Shown piece by piece: positions 13,421 to 24,200 of a DNA stretch of 64,000 bases (position 1 is the first letter of the stretch; the number at the start of each line of letters is the position of its first letter). The stretch is from assembly GCA_036429605.1 (NCBI GenBank), contig CM071589.1, positions 1,178,001 to 1,242,000 on the forward strand, given 5' to 3'. The position numbers and the translations under genes were made by a program. The notes beneath the pieces were generated by a model that had not been told where the DNA came from, made no database searches, and worked only from the letters and a program-made list of their open reading frames with translations. The DNA is from Cladobotryum mycophilum. Lineage: Eukaryota > Ascomycota > Sordariomycetes > Hypocreales > Hypocreaceae.

Positions 13421-15049
13421 TGCCAGTCAGGTCAATACCAAGTCAGTGCCAGTGCCAGTGCAAGTGCCAGTGCAAAGTGCCAGGCCAGGCCAGGTATAGG
13501 TACTCCATACTGGGTACTTTTCGTACTTTCCTTGTCGCCTCCTGATTAGCGCCGTTTTTCTACTCGCCTCTTTCGCTCTTTCCCTCTTCTCCATCCACCA
13601 CCCAGAATTCCCCAAATCCTCCAAAGGCCTCTTTTTTCCTCTCTCTCTCTCTTCTCTCCTCCTCCTCCTCCTCCACCTCAAAACCCTCTTACCCTACCTC
13701 CTCCTTTGTTCTCACCACCACCATCCATTCCCACCACACCGCCCTTCCTCTTAATCCTCTTTCTCTCCTCGCTCTCTCTTTTCTCTCTCGCTCTCTCTCT
13801 CACTGGGTGTCTCTGCTTCTATCTCAATTTTCGCTCTTCTCCATCCTTTTTCGGGCCTCGCTCGCGAGTGTTTCTTCAACCATCATCATTGGCGCGTTTG
13901 CATCGCTTTGCCCTCCCCCACCCCATTCGCACTCGAGAGACTCGGCCACAGCTGCCATAGAAAAGAAAACGGAAAAAAAGGATTTTTTTGAGGAGAAAAA
14001 TTGATTTGGAGAGAAGGATACACAGTTTGGAATCTCTGGAAGGCGCATCCACCTGGTGAAGATCGACTTTAATCGACTGTAATTTTTATTCGACCGCTCC
14101 TTGCTTTCGACAACACACACGCACGCACACACACACAACACACGAAACCACGGCCTTAGTACAGCTTTTCTAATTCTTCGAAGCGAGAATCGACAACAGC
14201 GCACACATACGCACACACCTTTTTTGACCAATTTCGCACAAAAGCACTTCTTTTTTTGAAATCCAGCAAAAAATCAGGCATTTTTCTTCTTTCCTTCTGG
14301 CGAAAGGAAGCGTTAGAACAAAAAAGGGGAATTTTGTTGCTGTTGCACTGGCAGTCTTTACGGAAACTTTAATCCTTCTGCGTGGTTTTAATTCCACGTT
14401 TCACGAACACGAAGGAAGCATCAATTCGCACTCGTCCCTTTCCGAGCTGGCATTCTCTCTTCCACCTTTTCGCCTTTGGACGAATCGTTTCTGGACCTGA
14501 TCCGGCAATCCAGGCTAAAAAAAGACACCAGTTCGACCCAACACGCATTGCAGGTGCAACTCTCTCGACTAATCTCGACGCGTCTGTTCATTCATCATCG
14601 TCACTTTCCTGCTTGGCTGCTTTTTACGTCGCCCATCCATTGGACTCGCTTCGACTTTCATTTCTCTTACAACTTATACGTTTGATTTAATCTTGACTCA
14701 CCTCATCTCATCTCACCACCGAGCTTTTTTTGGGGTTTTTACACTTCCTGTGCAAATACTACACTTTCTTGGATCTGCGGCTTTTTCGTCTTTTTGGCTT
14801 GCTTCCGCTATCCTGCCCGTTCAAAATTTTGAAATCTTCTCCGGCATTTCATTGACGGGGATTACTTTGTTCGACTCGGTTCACCAAATCGCACGCATAC
14901 TTTACTCGCCCGGTTCTACTAGTATATCTAGTTTTCTATTTCTGCTTCGAGCTACTGATATTTGAATCAATTCCCCCCAACCAATTCATCGTCTTGACGA
15001 TTTGGCATTTGCCACTTCTCTCCGCTTCAGCATCTTTCTCTTCTGAGTA
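13421..15049 (+). promoter_or_regulatory. Long ATG-free, pyrimidine-rich promoter/5' leader of the Q-rich gene
   Basis: After an ATG at 13420 the plus strand has no ATG until the start codon at 15050, over about 1.63 kb, while the reverse triplet CAT occurs many times. 13555-13840 is a nearly continuous C/T tract, a common feature near fungal transcription starts. From about 13970 the sequence becomes A/T-richer with C/T blocks. The pattern fits a transcript starting near 13.5-13.9 kb with a 1.1-1.5 kb leader kept free of upstream start codons. A spliced leader is possible; no intron was assigned. Confidence 0.6.
13444..13478. repeat. AGTGCC hexanucleotide repeat
   Basis: Five to six imperfect AGTGCC/AGTGCA units, followed by GGCCA repeats, at the upstream edge of the ATG-free leader. 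Confidence 0.8.
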
Positions 15050-16776
15050 ATGGACACTGGTGGTCTACTAGCTCAGATGACTTCCAACAACTTTGTTTCT
15101 CCCGTTGGCCACGGCATGCCTGGCGGCCTGGCTGCGAGACGAGGTGGCCAGAACATCAAGCCTCTCTCTTTCGACGCCATTAAGCAGGGCAATGCTAGCC
15201 AGGATGGCGGTGTTCCAACTCCACGCACCAGCCGCTCTCACCTGCTTGCGGGTCTGAGAACAGCCCCAAAAACCGCATCCGCCGCCTCATTTGGTCCCAT
15301 GTCACCCACTGCCTCCGATAGCCCCGTTCACCACTATGCTAGGAACAGCATCAACGGAAACGCCTATGGCTATGGCCAGAACAACGCATACAATCCGCCC
15401 AAGACTGCCTATCCTCAATATGGACAACAGAGTGGCTATCATACCATGATGAACCACCACCACCAGCAGTACACTGTTGATCAGGTGCTTGCCCCCCACA
15501 GTTGGCCATGGATGAGCAGACGCAGGAGCAGATGGACCCCAACTTCTATGCGCAGCTTGTGGCTACTAATGCTTACCTGGCGCAACAACAACAGCGGCTC
15601 CAGCAACAGCTCATGAGTGTTCAAGCTGCCGCTCAGAAGTTCCAGCAGTACAATATCAACACTCCTCAGCAGCTCGCCCAACAACAGCAACTGGCTCTGC
15701 TTGAGCAACAGCAATTGCAAGTACAGCAGGCCCAACAGGCCCAGCTTGCTCAAGCTGCTATGGCTCAAGGTCAACAGGTTTACTACAATCCTCTGACTGG
15801 TCAGTATTACGTGGATACCTCGGCAGTTTCTCAAATGAACAGCGTCTACTCTGAGCCACCCATGACTCCTGGTTTCAACGGCTTTCAACAGCAACAGCAG
15901 CAACAGCAACATCAGCATCATCACCAACAGCAGCAGCAGCAGCAGCAAGGTACCCCGCGCGTCCAGGTGTCGCCGCCTCCCGAGACCCAGCAAGTCTTCC
16001 GCAGTGACTCTCCTCCTAAGCGCTTTGACTCTCCCTCGGAGGTGACTCCTTTGCCTCCTCCTTCGGCCAATGCTTTCCGCCGACATAAGAAATCGGCTTC
16101 ATCTCTGGCTCCTTTGAACAGTGCGCTGGCTGCTGTTACTATTAATGATTCGGCTAAATCACCTGCGCCAAAGACGGCTTCCTTCCCACTCACACCAGCC
16201 CTTGGAGGGTACGGTCCTGGTCAAGCTCGCGCTGGCGAGCATCCAGTCAGACAACCCCGTGGTCCTCCTAACTGGGATGAGCTCAAGGATAAGCCAACTG
16301 CCAAGTTTGAGGGTAGCAAGAACTTTGTGACCAGAACCCGACGTTCTGCTGTACATAACCTTGTTCGTGCTCACATGGAGCGTCGCAAGGGCTCTGGTAG
16401 CTCATCTGGGAGCATGACTCCTGTTTCCGAGGCTGGGGATGACTCGGTATCACCAATTACGGATAACGACTCTGACTCTGGGCGTAGTGGATCTGGCAGC
16501 CTTGCTGGCGAGGAGGAATCCATCAGCTCACGCACTTCTGCCAGTGGTAGCTGGGGAGCGATAGGTTCGGACCGCCCTAGCTCTCGACAGAAGGCTCGAA
16601 ATAGCGTTGACAGCACTGCCTCCGGAAGCGAGCCTGCTGACAGCTCATTTGCTGACGTATTCAAGAATGGTGCTTTGCGAGCAACCAAGGCGCAAGAGTC
16701 TGCCAGCGGACAGCGCAAGGCCGCTAGATTGGTATTGACAAGCGCTGAGAAGCGCAAGACTGCTACTGGGGCGTAA
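15050..16776 (+). CDS. Glutamine-rich protein of unknown function, frame broken at a C6 run
   Basis: Two overlapping frames, 15050-15616 and 15502-16776, form one gene. Adding one C to the run at 15492-15497 joins them into 575 codons, reading VLAPPQLAMDE across the junction, which I recall as the form in related fungi. Residues 1-150 are Gly/Ser/Asn/Tyr-rich. Residues 150-330 are Gln-rich with near-pure Gln and His tracts (15885-15950) and a QQVYYNPLTGQYYVD segment. A basic block follows (PNWDELK, FEGSKNF, TRTRRSAVHNLVRAHMERR), then a Ser/Gly-rich tail. Low-complexity Q/N-rich regions suggest an RNA-granule or regulatory protein, but I do not recognise a named domain. The same frame change could arise by -1 slippage at the C run; a sequencing error is simpler. 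Confidence 0.85.
15885..15950 (+). repeat. CAA/CAG and CAT triplet tract coding Gln/His
   Basis: Mixed CAA/CAG codons interrupted by CAT/CAC encode a polyglutamine-histidine tract inside the Q-rich protein. The mixed codon use argues against very recent pure-triplet expansion. Confidence 0.9.
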
Positions 16777-18295
16777 GGCCAGGTTCTACTACTGGCTTCC
16801 TTTCACTTCAACTTTTGTTTTCTTTTCTACATCATTTCTTATGACCTTACGCGCCCGGACTTTGTGATATGAATTCATCGGACTTGCGGACTGCTTTTTT
16901 CTCGACACGCTCTTCATTTTTTTCACTCGGTTTCGCATGACAAGCGCGCACTGATGTGCGTGTGGCGGGACCATGGCATTTATTTGAACAAGACACTTAT
17001 TATAATTCACTTCTCGACTGTCATTCAGATGACTTGACTCACCACCGGATTGGAACCTGGAACTCTTTTTTGTTTTGCTGTAGATGGCGGCCAGGTGTTT
17101 ACTACAAGTTTTGGTACACGGGGATTGGTTTTACGAGAAGACAAGAAATTAGTAGGCATGGAAGGGAATCTGATCTGCTGTCTCTCAAGAGGCCGACCCT
17201 TTTGGAATAAAGGGTTTGGGCACTCTTGAAGGGGCCTGGTTAGGCAGACAGAGCTTTGTCTCGTCTCATTCATTCATTGTATGTCGGCTCGTGCCATCCA
17301 CCTGAGTGCGTATGGTTTACTTCGACGGGGTTGAAGAATAGGATGAGGGACATGTGAGATGTAGGTAGCGATAGTTGAAGACTTTCAGTGGCACACAATA
17401 CAAATTGATTGCCAGTTACACAAATCACTGTTACTAGAATCATGACCTTTTTTCTTCTTCTTTTCTTTCAAAAGTGACGCCATCCCATTTTATGCTTTTC
17501 GAGCTAGATTATATGCCTAACTGAATGTGAGGTAAAGTAATGGAGCCTCGGCCATGTTTCTTTTGACCAGAGGTTTGTTATTCCACCGGACACAGACTCA
17601 ACTATGTCTGCTCGTTTTCATTTTGCCTCCTGCACAATACAGTCGTATCGTGCTTGTTCACAAGATTAAATCGATACGGCATTTCTCCTCTCCCAAGTAA
17701 CGAACTTGCAATGAGCAGCGGAACCCTACTCCTAGAATGTCGAGTGGTGTGACGCAAGATCGGCTGGCAGTACCAATAGAGTCTCCCTTATCGGTCAGTA
17801 GCTTTACTGTGTCTGTCCTCTCCATCTACGGCACATGCCTTTCTGGATGAGCAGTTCTGCGCCTGCTATCTCAAGAAGACCACTATTTGTTGCTGTATGC
17901 AAGAGGTGTTTGACCATGTTCGTTGGCGGGTATAAATATGGCGTCCTCTGTCGATGATGGCAGCTTTGTGTCAAGAGACCTTGGGTATGGGAAAATAAAG
18001 AGTCGAGGCAAACCGGGACTGTCATGTAGTTACCTGTGATACACTAGAGTGTCACCGTGCACTTAGTAGCTCAGGGATAACAATAATGTATTAATCTCTG
18101 ACATTGCTCTCATAAATTAGGCGTCCCTGACTATATATAACCAATGTATCACATGACTTGTCATGCGATGTAGGGGACCTTGGGTCTCCTTGACAACCAG
18201 GTTTTCTCTCATTTGCTTCATCCTTTGATCTCATCTTTTCTCGTGTCCACTCACATCTTCGATCCTTGTTCGTGTGCTCGCCTGATCCCACTCCT
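16777..18295. other. Convergent intergenic region, 3' flanks
   Basis: This lies between the ends of the plus-strand Q-rich gene and the minus-strand membrane protein gene. The first few hundred bases are T-rich and probably the 3' UTR. I see no gene or RNA here. Confidence 0.5.
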
Positions 18296-20224
18296 CTATT
18301 CGTCAGAACTCGTGTCCACGTCAGGATGATAGGCTAGTTTGTCCACAAGTACAGGCCTGTTGTACTCGTAACTCTTACTCATGACGGGTATGTCTCCGCT
18401 CCCTAGTTCCCATTCACAGTCGGCATCATCGTTGGGCTGCGGCAAGGCCATGCGAAGCAGGTGGAATTTGTCATCTGCCTGCCGCGCAATCCGACCCGAG
18501 AAGTGGTTGTTGCGGCGTTGGGAGAGGTGGTCAGCCAGCGGCTCCATGAACAAACTAACTACGATGGCGAAGATGCTGACACCCAATGTGATAGCTAAAC
18601 CGAGTATACTGAAGTTCTGTACGGTACCGGCGGGACGGACCAACTGGTTCGCACACGCTTCGCTGTAGCCATCTTCCAGCCCGAGAAAGAAGTTGGTGCC
18701 CTTGCGGAATTCTGAGCTCTTGGCAGCGTAAGACACGGTGGACTTTTGGATAATGGCTAGAGTTGTCTGGAACCACCCGAGCACCTCTGATTGCCATTGG
18801 TTATCAGGAAGACCTCGAATTCCACTATTGTCAAGAAGCTCCTCGACGTAGAGCGCCCGCGTCCTAAGCTGCAGTATCTGAGATACGGGTGTGCTTTGCT
18901 TAATTAAGCGGATAATACGCTCTGTAGTTGCACTTTGTGCTGCGTTGAACGACAAGTTATGTTGCCCGTTTCGTAGTTCCATCGTTTTGTTCCGTAGTTC
19001 GCTCGTTCCCGTCACAGGTGTACAGAGTCCTAAAGCCGCATTGCATATCATACACTGCGTGACACAGCCCATGGTGCCCAGAGTGCAATCGGGTTCGTAA
19101 AGGCTTACACCTTCCGTGTACAGCTCCGTGGCAGAAAACCAGGGGTCGTGGACCGCTGTGTCATACAACATCTCAAGCTGGCTAAGGAAGAAGACGCATA
19201 AATCTGCACCGGTACGAGAGAAATCAGGGATAGGGACCCAGCCGACCGACATATTATCATGTGCATACCATGCTATGCTATCCAGCGTATCAGTGTCTTG
19301 CGGTTAATTAATACACATGCGTTTGAGTGAGTGAAAATCTACCTACTGCAAAGAATAGTCAGGATCGGTGTAAATGTTGACTTGACCTTGCGGTGTTGTG
19401 AAGTCTCGGTACAGAGGTACTCTTATTGTAGCATTGGTATTTCCTAGAAAAGTAGATTGATCTTGCCCCATTCTAATCACGGCGTATTCTTTGTCCCTAG
19501 AACTTTCGGTCTAGGAGAGGTCGTCGACCTGTAATAGAGAGTATGTTATGTTGATTTGAAAAGAGACACGATCCTTGGGCGGGGCGTTAATGCCAAGCAT
19601 TTGTAATGTGATTACACTAGACCTCATGGCAAAGGCTCCGTTTGGCCCAAGACTACAGCGTGTAGTGTTCGGAAATGGATATATGGCGTTGGTCGAAGTA
19701 GAATATGCTAATGTTAGCTGGGCGAAAGTAGATTATGTGCTATACGTACTAGAAGCGTTACCATACATCTCCGAGGCATACAGCCTTGCTTGATAGGCGT
19801 CGTTCCAACTTATATCTTGAAAGAACACAGCAGGGATCATCGTGTTCCCACAAAAATAAGGCAAGAGACGAGCCACCGGTCTGTTCGAGTTCACCACCCT
19901 GGACACGAATATAGAGGCAACCAAGAAGCTTGCGAAGACGCACAGGGAGGGTATAAGCAAGCTCAAGGTACGGTGTAGTGGTGGCTGGGATGGATGTCGT
20001 CGTGCCCACGCATAATGCAGCTTAGAGAGACCAATGGCAGTGGCCAGCGCGCTTCGAAGCTCTCGCGGAATGGAGGAAAAACAGACCCTAGTTGAGGTGA
20101 TGGTTACGACAATGGTAAGAGCTGATAGCAAGTAGTTGGCGTTGCTGGTCGTCAGAGTCAAGGTTGCACCCAGAATAGGAGGCCTGGAATAGTCTATCCA
20201 GAGTCCAGCCGCGTAGGCAGGCAT
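18296..20224 (-). pseudogene. Multi-span membrane protein of unknown function, three exons, in-frame TAG
   Basis: Proposed exons: 20224-19750, 19707-19347 and 19277-18296, with GTACGT and GTAGGT donors; the lengths sum to 606 codons in frame. The start (MPAYAAGLW..) precedes a probable membrane region (LLSALTIVVTITS). A second span is SLCVFASFLVASIFVS and a third, near the C-terminus, is ILGLAITLGVSIFAIVVSLF. Between them is a lumenal or extracellular Cys-rich part (DCTLGTMGCVTQCMICN) with many N-glycosylation sequons. This architecture matches a large fungal family of unknown function, often mislabelled as cytochrome P450. The frame is continuous on both sides of a TAG at 19511-19513, so the gene is either a recent pseudogene, carries a base error, or uses an intron I did not find. 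Confidence 0.65.
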
Positions 20225-21288
20225 TTGTAAAGTTATAAGTATGTTGTGTATGTGTGTGTGTGTGTTCGATGCCCCAGACAGAGCCTGTGCAATCTTGGGT
20301 TGTCGGGGGCAGCCTTCCATTTCATCTGGGGAAGGACCTCAACCAAATCATTCCTTCCTTCCTTTCTCCGCTCGTCTCTACGGAGTACATGCATTGCTTT
20401 TACGGCTGAAATATGGGGACCCAACTGTTCCAAGGCGCAGTCAGTCCTGCCACGCAAAATGTCTTTCTTTTCTTGTTTTCTATTCGACGGCCAGAGCCTT
20501 ACTGTAACACCAGACCTACATAAACGAACTCAAGTACATGGCGGCAGAGATCTCCCTTTTGCCCCACTATACAGGCAGGGGGTCAGTGTTGGATTTCAGG
20601 GTAGGGTTAGCCTTTGGACTTGGTTGTCTCGGATGTTAGTTGCATGTGTGAGTGAAGAAGGAATGCGATAGCCTCTAGAGGACTATCTCATCATCCATCT
20701 CCTTTGTACCAGTTGATAGCTCTTGTGTATTGTATGTCATCTTGTCATAATAAAAGAATCCTAATGACCAGTACTCGAAGCCAGCTCAAGTATAAGAGAA
20801 ACAACAGATTGACATGACCACCTCATCTGACAGCATCTTTCTCCCCCTCAAAAAAAAAAAAAAAAAAAAAGAACGACGCATAGAACAACTGTGTAGACCA
20901 AAAAAAGCCAACAATTCTTTTCATCATTCCTTGCTTTCTCTTTTGGTCCAAAAAAGAACAAAGAAAACGTTCAAATAAAAAGAACTTTGATGCGCTACCA
21001 GACACCTCCCCCTTTTCACCCCAAAAAAATGCTTTCAAAAAACCCAATCCTGTTTTGCCCCCCGACGCAGAACGATATGAATATATTATATACATGCAAA
21101 AAAGCCAATGCTCCGACCTCCTTCATCTCTGACCGGTTCCGCCCTGATCCCACACACCCCCTTCCGCCTGTGGGCTTTTTCGTATGAAAGGCCCCTTTTT
21201 CGTGATCGTTGTAATGTGATATTTAAGGTCGTGTTATAAGATATGTTTCTTCGTGCGGGTTTTTGTTAGTTCATCGTCATCATCATCA
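20225..21288. other. Intergenic spacer with A21 run
   Basis: Non-coding. It contains a GT repeat near 20245-20263 in the 5' flank of the membrane protein gene and a 21-base A run at 20850-20870. The right end is the 3' flank of sepH. No gene seen. Confidence 0.5.
20850..20870. repeat. A21 homopolymer
   Basis: Twenty-one A in the spacer downstream of sepH; no mobile element recognised beside it. Confidence 0.9.
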
Positions 21289-24200
21289 TCATGATCGACT
21301 GGCTTGCTGCCATCTGATGTCATTCGGTGCTCTGCTCTGTCTCCTCTTCAACCCCGGAACGACACCTCCACTGCCCTCCCTGCTCAGGCCCTCCCTATGA
21401 TTACTGGATCGAAAGCCATTCTCCTTGTTGCTCGTGCTGCTATCACTGCGCACCACCATAGGAGGCACAAGATCTACACGAGTACCGCTCGAACGACCCA
21501 TCAAGGACAGATTCGTCAACGACGTCCGTGGAAGGCGGCTCTTTGAGCCGTATACGTGACCTCCGTTGCCGCTACTTCCGCTACTAGCCAGCGAGCTGGC
21601 ATCGCCGCCGCTCACCCTACGCGGTATGCCTGTCGGCCCGTCTCTACTCCGCGGCCTGTACAGCCCACTGTCCCGATCCAAGCCCGGCTGCCGGGGTCTC
21701 GGGCTGGCCGCGACTTCAATGTATGCATTGCTCGCCAAACTTCCCCTGCTTCTATGTGTTGGCGTCAGGGGCACGGATGTTGAGGACTGCAAGCTAGGTG
21801 GCGTGTAGCTCGTGTTGCGTCTAGCTGCTCGTCGTGAGGCTGACGAGCCCGAGCTGACTTGAGACGAAGATGCCATTCCTTCGTGCCTCATCGCCGCCAT
21901 GCCTGGAGGGTACGTCGAGTGTGACTTGACCAATTCCGAGGCAAGGTTGCGAACCAGCACTGCCGAGTCCGTCTCTGCCAACATCTGGATTGAATCCATT
22001 AATGATCGCACCTGGGCACCATTCAACGTGCGCGCGCCATCGCCACTTCCTAGCACACCGGGCTCGCAAGAGTCCATGATATTGCGCACTAGTCTCAGCA
22101 AGTTAAGTCGTACCACTGCCTTCTTGTGGCCCAGTCGCTGGGCTATACCGGCGAACATCTCAGGTTTCGCTAGCGACGCTGTAAGGCCGGGGCTTAGACG
22201 CAGCAGCTTTAGCAGCGGTTCAAGAAGATTGGAGTCGAATGAATTCAGTCTGTTCGTGCTGAAACAGCTGATGATGGCTCGAATAAAGTTGTTGTTCATC
22301 AAGTAACCTTCGACATTGGCTGTCTCCTCCTGCAGCCAAACCAGGATAGCATCTAGTGCTGTGACCTGCCAATACTGATCGGACAAGAGTGAAACATAAA
22401 AATCCAGACCCTTGTTCTGCCACAGAAATCTCCGTCCCTTTGAACCCGAGTGTGCCATGTCACAAAGGATTGGCAACGCAAACTCTTTGGGCGGTCGGTC
22501 CGTCTTCATGATGCGTAATAGTAGTGGGATAATACCGCCCACCGCGGCATCTTCTTGTCTCTCCTTGCTCAGCCGACAGAGGTTGAACATTGTGTTGAGG
22601 ACTTGATTTGATATCTCACGAAGGTGCATTTGGCCCCTCTTCATGCTATAGCTCAGCAATTCAATGAGTAACTCAATGGCGTCTGCCGAGTGCAATGATT
22701 CTATCGTTGTTGATAACATCGATAAGTTCTTGATGAATTTGAGCATGGTAATTTGGTGTACCGGCGTCATTCGTTGCAGATCCTTGAGCACGCTTTTTAG
22801 GACCTGTCTGTCCGCCACCACCTCTTTGACGTAATTTTCCGCCTGGCTGAAAAGATAAAAGATGTTGACAATCCGCCCTTCGATCAGTTCACCAAGCTCA
22901 TCCTCGCCCTCTTCATCGAGGACCCGATGCAACACCAGTGCCAAAGGGTAAAGAATTTTGCTTCTTGAGAAGATTCGGCAGAAATCGTTCTTTGGAGTCG
23001 GCCCCTGTAGCTCAAACACGTTCCATATGCCGTTCACACCAATGAGCACCAGGTCCCTGGCGCTATCGTAATCTTCGTCCAAGAACTCGACTAGCACATT
23101 CAGACCACCCGCTGACACAAACATTTGGAGTGTTAGTGTTGATGTCTGATACATCTGACGAACAAAGGCGGCGGCTTCCAAGCGAATATCGTTCGAATAC
23201 TGGCGAGCAGCAAACTTGGTGATGATGGGTATGCCACCTACGAAGCACAGGTTTTCTTGAATTTCAACATCATCGAGAATAATCTAGACATGATTAGTAT
23301 GCCATGGAGCCCCTCTTCTGAGGTAGAAAACTTACCGCATTCACGACTTTGAGCAATTGCAGTATCGTGTGGTGTTTACTTTTCACTGTGCGAGGCTCCA
23401 AGATTTCTAGTAACGGTAATAAACCATGGGCGCTGATGATCAAGTTCTTTGCCTCAGGATTCTCCCATAGGAGTCCAAGCTAAAATATAGTCAGTAATGT
23501 GTTGACGGACCCATACGCTCGTATAGGACTTACCAGATCCGCCGAAAGGTCTGCCAACACGTCTTCGCTCTGGGTTGATGTTAGAGAGCCCACCAGCTCC
23601 TCCACCTTTTCTGCTAATCTGGCGTGCCTGTCCCGGGCAATCTTTGCATCCATGTCCATCTCATCCCATCCGGGGTCCATGGATGCAAAGGGGTCATCCT
23701 CATCGTCGTCGTCTCCTAGCCATGAGTTGCCTGATATCCTCGACATGAGCATTAGACCTGCGTCTTCTGAGCCACGCTCGCTTTCTTCTTGTTCAGCAAT
23801 AGAACCCCCAGGCCCGAAGACGTCAGAAAAGTCTTCATCGTCATCCTCAGCGAACTTTTGGATTTCCATGGATGACCGAGTCCGCCGCATAGGATGATCA
23901 GGAAGTACAGATGGCCTCGATAGTGGCTTCTTCCTGATACTACCTCCATCCGTAACTTGCATCGACCGTGGTAAGCTGGTTAAATCAGAAGGATGAAAGA
24001 GCTGAGGGGCATCACTATGCCGTAGGCCCTGGGGGTTGGTTTAGTATGAAAGACCTCGTCATAATGAGTATTACAACCTACCTTCTTCACTGCTTGATTT
24101 ACTTTTTGGTCAAATAGGGTATCATTATCCGCGAACAAATCCGAATAGTCGTCAAAACTCTGCTCTCGGTATATTACGCCGGGCCTAGGAGGTAACTCGA

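Noticed and set aside
15490..15500. Short intron (GTGCTT..CACAG, 17 nt) to explain the Q-rich frame change
   Set aside because: Far below any usable fungal intron size; one missing C explains the frame better.
15481..16086. 201-codon minus-strand leucine-rich frame
   Set aside because: It is the antisense of the glutamine-rich coding region (CAG/CAA read backwards gives Leu).
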